Numbered from the stretch's first letter, positions 34,452 through 46,943 are shown. The stretch is DNA of 64,000 nucleotides from Gloeophyllum trabeum ATCC 11539 (GCF_000344685.1 NW_006920410.1:2304693-2368692), one strand, 5' to 3'. Numbers and translations: made by a program. The notes: generated by a model not told the origin, from the sequence alone.

Positions 34452-36545
34452 ATGTCGCCAGGCGTCCTCGACGCGTCCCTCCTCGCTCTGTGCGCATTTC
34501 TGGGCTGTTTCGCCGTCGTTTTGTTGCGCTGCTCGGGCTGCACCAGTACCCCCGCGCTCAGATTCCCACCGGGGCCCCGTGCTTCGTTCTTCAGATGCGT
34601 GCAATTGCCCACATCCTATCAATGGTTAACCTATGCGAAGTGGCGGCAGATCTATGGTAAGGTTCCTGTGGTTGTTTGCCTCTTCACGAATGTGAAATGT
34701 GGCGCAGGAGATATGATCTATGTTCGCCTCTTTGGAAACCCCATTCTCATCCTGAACTCCGCGACGGTTGCAAGTGACCTTCTTGATAAACGTGGTGCAA
34801 AGTATTCCTCCCGGCCTGTGCGAACAATGGTAAATGAACTGTAAGTGCCGGGACTATGCTTGTGGCGCGTATTTATCACCTTTCGTCTGTCCAGAATGGG
34901 TTGGGACTGGCTGTTCTCGTCCATGCCGTACGGACAGCGTTGGCGCAGTCACCGCGCCCTCTTCCAGCAGCACTACCACTCAAACAGGGCCCCTGCCTTT
35001 CAGCCCCTCCAACTCAAAGAGGCGTATACTCTGCTCCATAACCTAGCGCAGGACCCGGACCGTTTTGCATATTATGTGCGAAGGTCCGCGAATTTGCGTC
35101 ACCTCTTCCACTGTAGCCATTTGCTGACCCTTCGTACTAGGTCCGCTGCCGCGGTGGTCATGATGATTTCCTATGGTCACCAGATCGTTGCAGAAGGCGA
35201 CTTATACGTCACCTTAGCCGACGACGCATTAGGCGCTTTGGGGAAAGCCGGGATATTTGGATCCTACCTCGTTGATTATCTGCCTTTCTGTGCGTATATG
35301 CTATGTAGTCGTTCTTTATGTAGTGTCTTCATTGATATTCTGATCAGTGAAACATGTCCCCGAATGGTGCCCCGGCGCTTGTTTCAAGAGACAGGCCAGG
35401 GAATGGCGTAAATTAACTCGTGCTATGGTAGACATACCGTTCACCGAGATAAAACAGAAGATGGTAAATATGACACATCTTCGAGCCACGATTGATATCT
35501 GAGTATAGGCACATATAGGCCGCCGGTACTGCCCTCCCTTGCGTCGCATCCTTGGAGCTGGAAAAAACCGATGGTACGCCCGACAGCGAGGAGCTAATCA
35601 AAGACGTCGCTGCTATTGGATACGCCGGTGAGACGCTTGACATAAATTACATGATGACCGAATCTAATAATATCTTAAGCTGGTGCCGATACAGTGAGCG
35701 CCCCTTATCCTGGGTCCTTCAGTATTCATGCTCAAGTTATAAGAGACTGTTTCAGCGATCTTATCTTTTTTCCTCGCCGTGTCTATCTCTCCCGCCGTCC
35801 AGAAAAGGGCACATGATCAGCTTGACCAGGTTTTGGGTGGCCAGAGATTACCAACTTTTGAGGACAGACCTTCTTTGCCTTACATTGACTGCATTCTATG
35901 GGAATGCTTGCGCTGGAACCCCGTCACGCCTATGGGCCTCGCCCACTACCTGACAGAAGACGACGAGTACGACGGTTACACCATTCCTAAGGGAACCACC
36001 GTACTGCCTAACGTCTGGTAATTTGCTCCTCTGCCTGCTGTTGCAGATATGCTTATACGTGGACAGGTGTATGCTACATGATGAGAAGAGGTACCCCCAT
36101 CCACTCGAGTTCAAACCAGAACGATTCGAGAACGCGGCGGAGAATAAGAAGCAGGACGTTATCAGCCTCCCTTGGGAGGCCTTCGGCTTTGGAAGACGGT
36201 AACTAATTTTTCTTCTCCCTTGCGACTATAACTTGACCTCTACCCAAGGATGTGTCCCGGACGCTGGTTAGCAATCGACCAAATATGGATATCAATCGCC
36301 TGCGTCTTGGCCGTCTTTGATATATCGAAACCCTTGGATAATGACGGCCATCCTATCGAGCCGAATGTGAAATATACCTCCTCACAGCTCAGGTAAGTGC
36401 GTCCCCGCAAAGAACAGAACCGCTACGTCCTCATCACCATCTCGCCAGCCGTCCAGAGCCCTTCAATTGCAGGATCACTCCTCGCTCGGAGAGGGCCATT
36501 TCCCTCATAAAGCAGCTCAGCACAGATGGAACCTGTCAAAAGTAA
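34452..36545 (+). CDS. Cytochrome P450 monooxygenase
   Basis: Eleven exons (34452-34656, 34708-34840, 34895-35083, 35141-35289, 35348-35463, 35519-35627, 35680-35693, 35746-36017, 36067-36198, 36249-36392, 36449-36545) give 519 residues. A hydrophobic N-terminal anchor precedes the proline hinge RFPPGPR. The I-helix oxygen motif is YAAGADTTVSAI, built from a 14-base exon. The ExxR motif is ECLRWNP and the heme loop is FGFGRRMCPGR with the axial Cys. The protein is ER-anchored and needs a P450 reductase. It resembles large basidiomycete families such as CYP5144, but the family number is a guess. Substrate unknown; no other tailoring enzyme adjoins it. Confidence 0.92.
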
Positions 36546-36688
36546 CAGGACTGGTCGGGAGGGAGGCGGAACGGGCGCCAAATGCATGGTAAATGCATGG
36601 TTATGACTGACGTCACCTGATGATCTATTTTACATGCTTCAAGTTCTTGTTTTGATTGCTTTCGGCCTGCTATCGTTGTAAAGTAACC

Positions 36689-37786
36689 TCACCATATACC
36701 CAGTAGAACACTGTCGATCCCCTTGTCCTTCAATCGTATTAACCCCTGCTCCACTCCGTCTTTCCAGGCTCTATCAGCTCCGGCTGGATCTGTACGTGTG
36801 TCTAACAACTCCACAAAGTAATAACTTTCGAAGGGCTGCCTGCCCAGCAACGGCCGTCTGTCCACACGAACAACATTCAATCCTATCGCCACAAGGATAT
36901 CGGTTACGGACAGTTGCTTCTGCGGGGAAACGGTGCTGCCAATGCGAAGTAGAGCATGCTGAGGACATGTTGCAGGTTGAAGAGGTATTTCCCGTTCTCG
37001 CGATGTCGACATCACGAAAAAGCGGGTGATGTTGCCTGCAAAGTATCGTTAACGACAATGTACCGTGGTTAAATGAGACAACCACTTACTATCATCGTCC
37101 TGGATCCCTTCCCTCAGTACTTCCAGACCCTCGAATATAGAGGCGCAGTGTTCTGAGCATATCGCTGCGTCGCCACAGGCACCCTCTCCTGAGGTACTTA
37201 TCGCAACAGCTGCTGCTGCGGTGGAGGAGACCCTCACCAGGGAGGCATTTGGAAGATGTGCCTCGATGAAACGAGCGCATTGACCTAGAGCCTAATTTTG
37301 TAAGTTGGGAGCAATTTCAGATTCACTTCCTCACCTGCTCGTGGCTCAGTATCCTTTTGATGCCCGAGAGGGAAGTCCCCTTGCGCACCACGAGGGAATG
37401 TCTAATGCTCTGTGTTACTTCTCCCAGGATGAATTTGTCTCTGCCCGCGCAAGAAGATCGAAACAGGTCATAAGTCTCAATCACCGTGCCATACAAGGAA
37501 TTCTCTTGAGGAATCAAGGCAAGGGGACATTCGTCCGATAATGCGTTAAAGACGTCTGATACCGTTCATAAGGGTACCCATCGAGGTAGAACCGAAGGGC
37601 ATTCACGCACTCGCGATGGTGTCGCGCTCATAATACTGCACTGATCTCCCAAATCTATTGAAAGCTGCCTAGAATAATGTCCAATCAATAACTACAAAGC
37701 ACATCGGGCGAATTCGCACTGACCTGGTGGGAGTACGTGCCTAGGGGGCCTAAGAAAGCCAATCTTGGGAGATGCGTGTCCGCCAT
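36689..37786 (-). CDS. PHA2: Prephenate dehydratase
   Basis: Five exons (37724-37786, 37611-37668, 37335-37555, 37090-37291, 36689-37035) give 296 residues. The catalytic domain starts RLAFLGPLGTYSHQAAFNRF and has LALIPQENSLYGTVIETYDL, then an SSTAAAAV stretch and GDAAICSEHCA. NITRFFVMS opens the C-terminal ACT-like domain (ALLRIGSTVS, TDILVAIGLNVVRVDRRPLL), which in the family binds phenylalanine for feedback control. It converts prephenate to phenylpyruvate in phenylalanine synthesis in the cytosol. All joins are in phase. The gene is convergent with the P450 gene. Confidence 0.92.
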
Positions 37787-38079
37787 AACCAGTCCGCCAC
37801 AGGCTACTGAGTTTCGTACTATCTCATCATTGTAAACCATATCGCGCGACGGCTTCATCCTGGGTCTGCTTTTGAGGCACTCATCTAGACTAGGTCCTTA
37901 CCATTCAGTACGCAGTCCTATAAGCTTCCGGCAGGAGACGTACAGGTCTCATTGGATGTCTGACGAAACGCCTCACTGGATACGATTCAGAGTAGTCGAC
38001 GTCTCCTTGTGCGCTCAAAATATAAGGATAGATGAGAAGATTACACTTAAGATACAACTAAGCCTATATTTCATGGTAT

Positions 38080-40944
38080 CTAGCAGCCATCTGAAGGTAA
38101 TTCAAGGTTAGTCTTGACAGACAGCTCGAAATGCGGGCCTCCTTCCGCCACCTCATAATAAGCGGCAGTCATAGTTGCCTGCGGGATCATTGGCCATCTG
38201 GGAGCTAGTGCATTAACTGAGGGGGCCGAGACTTCGCCACATTTCTGAACCAAGACGTTGGTCAACATCCCCGCATAACGATCTGTCAATGACATCGGCG
38301 TCAGCCTCAAAGGTGGATCAGCGATATACTTACAAGCCAGAGGTAAGCGTTCTCCCATTTTTGCCATTGCCACTCTGCAATCCGTTCTGAGAACACTGAC
38401 GCTCGCGAATGAGAAATGCACTGACCGAATACAAAGAATCTCATTAACTAGTTTCGGGATTTCTTCCTGGCCATTCGCCAATTGTGCAGCTTCCAGGAAG
38501 CGGACCAATACGCGACCAGCCATAAACCAGGCAAACTAGGGATTGTTCAACAGCAGCCACCGCTGATAAGAACAGCATTGCATACCGGCACGAAATTATC
38601 CAGCAGAGATACATCATAACTGGTGGACATGATGGCGTAGATGAGGTCCAAGCTCCCTCTTGCTGAATCCAGGATCCTGCGCGCAGACATGCAGCCCTCG
38701 TGATCAAGTTCCGCATGCGGCTCATGAAGCAGTATCAAGGCACTGTAGGGAAATGATCATGTAACCAGAGAGAAATGAGAATGAACATAGACCTACATAT
38801 GAGGCACCAAGCATGCTGTGTATAAATGCGAATCGACAGTATTCCCCTTTATGGGATCGCTGAGATTCTTAGGGAAGGACCTTCTGAAAGAAGCTATGTC
38901 TCCTTCAAGTTCAATAAATGCCGCCGTTTTTCGTGGATCGTTAGGGTGTAGAGGGTTCGAGGTATCGGAGGGAATAGTTGAAACGTCTCCAGCGTACTGC
39001 CTAGCTCGGTACCGCAGATTGAAGTTCTTCACTCGCGAGATCAACATGGCGGCCTTCACGTAGAGCACGAAAGGGTCAGTTTGGTCCCCTAGGTGTCTAT
39101 GGAAGATTTCTTTGCTATGAGACCATAGACGATTACCGGGGGGACTAAAGGACTTGAGGGAAATGTGAGCATTAGGAACAGGCTATGGCTTGATACGAGG
39201 GCATACCCCGTGCAAAAACTGGTCCCCTCGAATGGGGAGCAGTTGTGAGACATCCATATCATCCAAACAGAGTGCCCATCCATTCCCACACCCATGCAGA
39301 CGTTCCGCGCAATAAGCTAACCAAAATGCGTTCCTACGCATCTCATCTTCGATGACAGTCGTCGCCCGAGGAAGCAAGGATAGAGGTCGAGTGGAGTTCG
39401 CAATGGTGTGGAATGGTGGGCAACTGCAGAGACCCTCTGCGACAGAGAGCCGCATCACACAAGAACTCGCTAAGTAAACCTGCATGTTACCTATAAGAAT
39501 TGTATTCGCGAAGGATGTCATGAAGCACGCACATCGCACCACCTATCCTTCATGTCAGAGATACAGTAGCATGCGAACATGGTACGGCATACCTTGCATG
39601 CGCCCAGTAATACCAAGTTAAGATGATGGACGCTACCACATCCTTCAGGAGAGTTGACTCAAAAGGCAAGAATATGGTACCTCACCCTGCAGCACTTCGA
39701 ATAGATGTTCACCCATGCTAAGTTGCTCCTCGCACAAGTCTTTGGCATAACTAGCTTGCACGTCAGCAAACGTTTCTGATCGCCCTTGTCTCGATCGGTA
39801 TCGCTTTGTGAACAGCTCCTCTGAACTTATTTCAATTCCTGCTTATTAAAAGTTAGACAGCGACCCACCGGGAGGTTCTTCTGAGAGATTGGGGCGGGGT
39901 GGGGAAGAGACAGCTGCGGTATACAGGCTTCCAAGGGCGCAGATAGCGTGCAATACAGCTGCATTCGGGAAGCCAGGCTGATTCGGTGGTAGAGAAAGAG
40001 AGGTCAAAAACGTCGGAGCGTGGAATAGTCGAGTTGCATGGGGGTGAAAGGCGAAGAAAGCCTCGACCCTGGTCACTGAATTAGCTCGCAGTTCCACGCG
40101 GACACCGATTGTTCTAACCCACAGGTGTCGAACTAGGTCCGGGCTTGGGAGGTTTGGGGGCCAAGCTGCCCATACAATACCGGTAACACTAGACGAAGCC
40201 GCATTATCTGGGGAAGTCCCGTGGGTGGGGGGCGTGGTAGTATCAATCCTTGCGGCAAGGGGCGGTGCACTCTCTGAATATGCATCTACATCCTCGCGTC
40301 GTCCTTGATTGCCGTAATGAGGTCCAAAGGGGGCCTCAGAACGCAGCGACGGCTGAAACCTCGAGTTGTCGCCGAAGCCCGTGAGCATAGAGGATGGCAG
40401 AGCGTGCATTGTGAACGGACTCCTTGGGTAGCGCCTTGTGTCCTGTTGACCTGGGAACTGGTTCGCGCCTCTCTGTTCCTTCTGACGAAGTAGGGACTCA
40501 AGCTCATCTTGAGATCCGTGATCAACTTTGATTCCAAACTGAAGAAATCATTACGCAACTTATTCTGTTCTCAAGCCTCTCGTAGCGACTCCGAGGTCCT
40601 TCAGACGACGGTGTAGTGGCCTCCGCAGCTGCGAGATCAAACAACAGTTATTTGATGTAAGCTGCAGATTGTAAGTGCTATGCCCACCTTCATCGTACGT
40701 GCACTCTGGTTCAGCGGGTAACTCCACTCCAGCCAGTGCATGGCTCACAGCGTGTGCATGCGACCTGATGCATGTCGAACACGGCCTCTTCGCATCGCTG
40801 TAGGAGGGAGAGCGTCAGATCGAGCGTGCAGCCTCGGCTTTCGGGCATCGTAATCGGAGAGGTACCATTTCTTCGGTCATCGGTCAATAAACCATGCAAA
40901 GGACGACTATGTTTAGAGGACTCACCAGCTTTCGCCTTCGACAT
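38080..40944 (-). CDS. Fungal-specific transcription factor with incomplete zinc cluster
   Basis: Exons 40926-40944, 40688-40797, 40560-40628, 40123-40507, 39869-40068, 39686-39838, 39593-39632, 39533-39542, 39207-39479, 38797-39152, 38586-38742, 38426-38535, 38334-38386 and 38080-38282 fit in phase except for the first join. The second exon encodes the back half of a Zn2Cys6 cluster, CDAKRPCSTCIRSHAHAV, with the sixth Cys in EPECTYDE. The front half (CxxCRxxK) should lie in 40798-40925, but no frame there gives it. A coiled coil RYERLENRINELESLLRQKE and the middle-homology domain (FFAFHPHATRLFHAPTFL, SIILTWYYWAHARWCDVYLA, RRNAFWLAYCAERLHG) are intact. It is a diverged paralogue of the 26.9-30.0 kb factor. 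About 720 residues if complete. Confidence 0.8.
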
Positions 40945-41568
40945 TGGTGGCAGGCCTATTAATTATGTCGCAGGCACGTTGGGCACGCGAAAAGAACGAG
41001 GCGTGGAAGAACGGCGTACTTGGTTCCTCTTCAGCACATTCGGATGGCTCCCCTTCGGCGAGACAACCTCCGAAGTAACCTTGGGCATTCCTGGGCTTCG
41101 CCAGACTAATCTTCAATGTCGCCGATAATAAACGAAACAGCGGGAGGGCGCATCAAAGACCAACGAAGACAGTCCGTTCATCACAGGTTCACCGCTCAAT
41201 AGCATGCCCCCAATCCGGCAGCTTTATGCTCGTTATCCTGATGAGTAAGGCCCGGACTAGTAGCCGTGATGCAGACTATACACTTTAAGTGCTGAAGTCA
41301 TTCGATTGTCTCCTTTGGTCAGGCACGTATGGTATGGTTTCATGGATACTGGTCTGCTTTCCTGAGACCAGCATTAAAACGAGGCTAAAGGGCTAAGCTT
41401 AAGTAGAAGACTACCTAGAGTCTAAGTGCCCGACAGAATGACCCTGATAGCGTCCGTCTAGACAGCAAAGAAATGCGAAAACGAAGCGAGCAGGCATCAA
41501 GCCCATTACTACAGTACCGTAAGTATTGAAAGCAGTCTGGAAATAATACAACACGCGCTAGAAGGTGT
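40945..41568. other. Intergenic
   Basis: Upstream of the second transcription factor and downstream of the membrane glycoprotein gene. The minus strand is open over about 40922-41116 without recognisable sequence. Confidence 0.4.
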
Positions 41569-44500
41569 TCAGGATATTGTGCATTGCCCCGCAGGTTTGA
41601 GTAGCCCCGCGTCGAGGAATGCCGTGGTTATATTGTTCACATTGACTTGTGCACTGGGATTCTGGGCATGCAAGAATAGTGACGCGGGCGACCAAATCGA
41701 TAAAAAGTTAGGATCAGATAGTGAGTTGTCGCAGACCGCCTGCGACGCTGTGGCGGAGTCAGACCATGTGATAGGTACGCGGGTGGTATTCAGAGCCCAG
41801 TTCCGCAGGGCTGCACCTTGGTCGGAACCAAAGAACAGCGCACCCAGAGGAGTGGAGAGGGAGGAAGCGGAAGAGGATATGTCTGGAGATGGATTTATAC
41901 GACCGAACACGGCCACCTCAACCGTCGGAATCGTGGATAGCGATTGATATAGTAAGCTCGAATTAGGTGGAGGGACAGCCGAATTTTGCAAGACGAAGTC
42001 GACAAGGTTGTTTGCAACAGCAACGTTCGGTATTGACGATAAATAATCCAATACGACGTGATTCATATTGTACACCGTCCCGTAATGACGAGGGTCGGTG
42101 GTCGTTTTGGAGATATTGAGAGCATCTGTCGAACCTGGCAATGAGCTGAGGACTTCTCCGTTATGGAATACAGCTCTCGGTAGCGGCTCAGTCTCGAGAA
42201 TAGCCGCCTGTCTGGCCACCCCCGTTCGCGTGTCGAGAAACGGTAGACGTAGCCGCAGCACATCCAGAACACCATACACTGGCCTATCGGGATAGCACGA
42301 AGAGTCAAAGCGAGAGGCCGGCGACGGCGATGGCAAGCCGAAAACAGATGTCTCAATAGCACCTATACCCTGCAGCTGAGACGAGCTCAGCCCAGGGTAG
42401 CATGCCAACGGTGGAGGGAACGAGTCACCGGACGTAGCATTGAGCAGATCGGCAAAGGGCTGAGAACCTGGTGAAGCTGATGCGTCGAAAGGAAGCATAA
42501 TGGGTCGGGAGATGAAAGCTGAGACGAAGGGAGACAAATCAGATGCTCTCCTCTGCAGGACATTCTGCCAGTAGTTATTAAGGGCTTTCTGGTGCTGAGT
42601 GGAAGAAGCTACGGCATACTTTCAGCATCCTTGCATCGCGAAGACTAAATTTCTCACTCACCGACTGCATAGCTGTACATCCTATCCAAGGCAGCATGAG
42701 ATGCGGGGCTTAGGCGGGAAATTTGATCGCTGGTTGGTTGCCCAATATCCACGAAAGACGCAGTAGGAGGTGTCACTGTCTGCGCAGCGAAGTCATAGAC
42801 ATACCCCGAGATCTTGGTAGATAACGTCGATGACGCATTTGAGACTGGACCGTCACCATCGCCGACCGCACCCCAGTTAGCACCCTGAATGAACTTGCGC
42901 ATGGAGCTGACGGCAGTCAGGTTCTGAGACTCGACGAGCGTCCATAACAATGCCGCTTGCGCCCACTGCGTCCGGTTCGGCGTCTTTCGCGCATCGAGCG
43001 CCGGACTGACGTCGACTAGGACGGCCTGCTGTGCGCAGTTCGACCCGGTGGGGTCGCCCTGAGTCTGCCATACAGCCGTGTAGAGAGAACCCGGAGAGTA
43101 GCTCGCTTCGAAGTTGTTCTCAAGCACGGGAATAAGCGAGACAAAGGCTTGCGCAAGCGGATTACATGACCTCGACTGGCTGGATGTGCAGACGCACGTC
43201 GCATCTACGAAGAATCAGGCTAGGCGGTATAACGAAAAAACCGCACTTACCCAGCTGACAACTATTCCCAGTGAAATTGCCAGGGCAACTATGGGCGGAT
43301 GACTTCTGGCGCGACACGACTCCAGCTACCGTACCTACGACTACTATAATAACGAGAAGCAGCGCTCCCGCGATTAGCAGTCGTAATCTAGTCTTCTTCG
43401 GAGTCCGCATACTCTTCAACCTGGTAGGACTGTCCATAGAGCTATGCAACTGCGCCTGGTCAACCGTCCGATTCCGCTGATGCTTCTTACTGCGGTTCAT
43501 ATGCCAGAATCCCGTAGCGCGAGCACCTGTACCTGCATCGTCGATGTGCTGCCCGATGGCCAAGTCGCCAGCTGTCGGTCGCACGGAGTCGTCCTCCTTC
43601 TGCCCGGTCGCTGCAGGGAGCGTCGACGCGCTTCGATGAGGATAATGGCCCTTCTCCAGCATTGTAGAGAGTGCACCGGCGCGATTGACTAACTCGGGCA
43701 AAGGCAGCGACTCCTCTATTCGCCTCCACTCCCGCTCCTGCGCGATGGTGTAATCAGGTATTGTAGGGACCGGCGGCAGAGGTTTCGCCCTCCGCCATGG
43801 CGGTTTAAATGACTTGGCTCCGGACGACGACGTTATCTTACTGACCAGAGATGAAACGTAACTCTTCGTGGTCCTGGTTGAATGAAAAGACTGTCGACGA
43901 GAGTGGCCGGACCTAAAACCGTTGCGAATACCCGCGGTCGACGGCAAAGCCGGGCTGTACCGCATTGACGACGGTCCTGCGATATCTTCCGGGAGATCAA
44001 GTCTATCGCTGTCGTAATCGGTACCTCTGCTTGTCATACGGCCCATTCCAGGGTTTAAAGGAACTGTACTGCTTGTCATCGACTGGTTAGACTCTGAAAC
44101 GGTTCCTCCGATTGCACTGCTGAGGATTGATTCCGGTCCATGTGGGGATAAAGCACGTCCCGGGTGATTTGGAGAGTGTGGCGGGACACCAGCGATATAG
44201 CTAGCATCTAATGCGGATAGTCCTGACCCCGGTACAGCAGGAGGGAATACCTGCGAGCTCTGTCCAGCGCCGGACAGACTGACCATTCTCGGCTGTGACA
44301 TGCCCACAGGGAACGCAGCTTGCCGCCGGGGCGGTGGATACGTCATCTCAGAATCCCCGCTCATACCACTTGTGTTATCGCCGCGCAGAGGAGAAGAAGG
44401 TGTGGATGTGCCTCTCGGAGGTCGCACATCATAGGGAATATCAATGGCGCTATCTGAGGATGATGACGACTCTGTCTCCGATAGTAAATGCGTGATCATC

Positions 44501-45012
44501 GAGGTGGAAAGCAATCTTTCCTCATTCGAGTCAACAACGATGGCAGATGAACCGTCATGCCAACGCGGAGACAGGGCGCGGGAGGGTGTGGGACTAGGAG
44601 GTACAGGAAGTCGTCGCGAGGGTCGGCCAGTGGGAGGGCTCTGAGGTTGGGAAGGAACAAGTTGTGGGTCTCGTTGATGCAAGTCATAACTAGGCGGGCC
44701 AGCTATGACCGAATCGGTGTCGACACTCCCATTCCTGCGCAAAGCAAGAGGGCGAACGGAGGGCATGTCGAGGGCACGAACCCGAGGGATTGGCGTGATT
44801 GTACGGAGAGTCCCGCCGGGAGAGGGGGGTACGGAAGACGGCACTTCAGAGGGTGGTCGAGGGAACTGAGAAAGGCGGAGAGGTTCCTCGCCAGTAGCGT
44901 ACGAGGCAAAGCTGAGGGTGCTGTCTGCTATGCCTGAGGCATTGGTGGTGAGAGATGCCGCAGAACGGTGGCGTGTACTCTGGTTCTGCTCCGGTGGCCA
45001 TTGGGTCTGCAT
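41569..45012 (-). CDS. Large type II membrane glycoprotein of unknown function
   Basis: Three exons (43251-45012, 42662-43204, 41569-42608) give 1114 residues. About 560 residues of Ser/Pro/Gly-rich, probably disordered sequence come first, then a basic flank and one transmembrane helix (LRLLIAGALLLVIIVVVGTV). The rest looks luminal or extracellular: NFTGNSCQL, CVCTSSQSRSCNPLAQAFVS with paired Cys, and many N-glycosylation sequons such as NRT, NLT, NAS, NNI and NTT. The topology is that of a type II protein of the secretory pathway or cell surface. No known domain is recognised; it looks like a basidiomycete-conserved family, which is inference. Large exons contrast with the intron-rich neighbours. 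Confidence 0.7.
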
Positions 45013-45958
45013 GGCTAGAAATCAGAGATGACATCAGTCACAACAGTCTAGCTCCAGAAAATCATGCAAATGCCATACTGACATAGGATATGGAAGACTA
45101 TGGGAAACTTGGATACACAGGGGCGGTAGCAAACATACCGCGTCTGCCAAAAACCCCTCAGTCAGAAAGTTCTGCCCACCGGTCGGTATACCCTCAACAA
45201 TCTGGCGTGTTTTCCTTTACCCTCGGATTCTGTGCCTCTGAAGACAGAACAGATCCCGGGAAATGACAGTCTGATTGTGCTGGACGTGCCTGGACGGCCG
45301 ATTGCGCTTGAAGGAATGAAAGCACACTCAAAAAAATCCTGCGAGTAAACGAGAGTCTGCAAAGGAGCGTGAACGCGACAGCAAAGAGACGGAGAGGTCC
45401 TAGAATAACCGCAGCGACGGCCTCTGACTTCCTCGAACGCGGATTGCGGCCAGGACTGATCTCGGTATAAATGCCATATATAAACCTGCGAACACACAGC
45501 CCAGCCAATAGCAGCGTCCCATGAGCCTCCCACCTCGGCTGTTCCTAGCACTTGATCTTGATCAACTCCACCTGCTACACCATCATCTCAGACAAATCCT
45601 GGATGAATTCGGCCCCGAGAGGTCCAGCTGCGAGCGCCACATTCTCCAGCTTGTGGACGGTGGCTAGTAAACTCACGTCAACCTCATAACCGTTGTGTGG
45701 TATCCTGAAATTCGTCATAGCTCATAACAGCTAGAACAAACTAAGCAACAGTATAAAGTGAAACAACAGGGGTACGCAATCCAAGATAACGGGAATATGT
45801 ACAACGAAGCGACCGGGACAATGGACTTCATGTAGTAGCCGTCCAGTTGAAGTGCAACGTTGTTCGAATGACATGACAATCGTGAAAGAGGCCGATCCCA
45901 GACCAGGATATACCTATGTAGACGTGACGTTCTATCCTCCAGCAGCCGCAAAACCATA
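45013..45958. other. Intergenic, nothing resolved
   Basis: About 950 bases between the glycoprotein start and the Rac stop. A 130-codon open stretch on the minus strand (45162-45551) shows no conserved features and is not called. Confidence 0.4.
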
Positions 45959-46943
45959 CTAGGCGATGATGCACCCCTTCTTGGTTGACTTTTTCTCCCG
46001 CGGTGGAGGGTTAACTGCCCACGAGAATCAGCCCAAGACGTATTTGATGTCTAGTAGGTAAAGCAACGTACGGACGGCCCGGATAGCTTCGTCGAAGACA
46101 GTCTTCAAGCCCTTCTGAGTAAGAGCCGAGCATTCGAGATACTTGACAGCTCCGATATCCCTTGCCATGGCAACGCCCTGCGAGTACTGAATGGGAGCCA
46201 TGCGCCTACACGAATCGTAAAAACATTGAGCTATCGAGGGCAACAAGGGAGGGCATGACGTACCGTTCCCTGAGCTTCTCGATGGTAGCGGGATCCTCGC
46301 GCAAGTCGAGCTTGGTCCCGACTAAGACTATTGATGTTTGTGGTGCGTGGTGAGAGATCTCAGGATGCCACTACGGGGCATGGATCGCATAGACTCAGTG
46401 AGCGCCTCGCCCAAGCTCGTGGAAGGCGTACCTTGGTCCGAACGTTCTCAAAACTAGGCGGACTCACGAGGGAGAAACAGATCAGGAACACGTCCGTCTG
46501 GGGATAGGATAGAGGTCTGAGTCTATCGTAGTCTTCTTGGCCGGCAGTATCCCACAATCCCAGGGATATGGTCTTCCCGTCCACCATCACATTGGCCGAG
46601 TAGTTGTCAAATACTACACGCCAGCTAGGTGAATGGCTGAAAGTGTATCAAAATTGAACGGACTCGCCAGTCGGAATATACTCCCCCTGTAGTAGAATCG
46701 CGTTAGCGACGAGAGACGCGTGTCAAAGTAAAGGGGCGTACGGGGAAGGCATTAGTGGTATATGAGATGAGGAGACACGTCTGAAGACCGGGAGAGACGG
46801 GTTATTCCAAGGAAAGTAACTCGCCGGTCAGGGTACAACTCGCCTTTCCGACAGCACCATCCCCGACGACAACGCCTGCAGGCATGCTCAGTGATCCTTT
46901 ATACGCTTCGATTCGCGCAGCACCTACATTTAATAGCCTGCAT
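45959..46943 (-). CDS. RAC1: Rac-type small GTPase
   Basis: Eight exons (46928-46943, 46844-46875, 46742-46780, 46668-46686, 46432-46613, 46264-46370, 46072-46205, 45959-46014) give 194 residues. The P-loop [20 protein letters not shown] spans an intron, switch I has [13 protein letters not shown], switch [22 protein letters not shown], and the specificity loops VGTKLDLR and [11 protein letters not shown] are intact. The C terminus [13 protein letters not shown] is a polybasic CAAX box for prenylation. [20 protein letters not shown] with PFSYDSC-like loops absent supports Rac over Cdc42. It controls polarised growth at the plasma membrane and is a plausible partner class for the RhoGEF in this window. 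Two introns (46781-46843 and 46614-46667) start with GCGAGT instead of GT. Confidence 0.95.

Noticed and set aside
45162..45551. 130-codon open frame on the minus strand
   Set aside because: Two frames are open together, a sign of base composition rather than coding; no motif.
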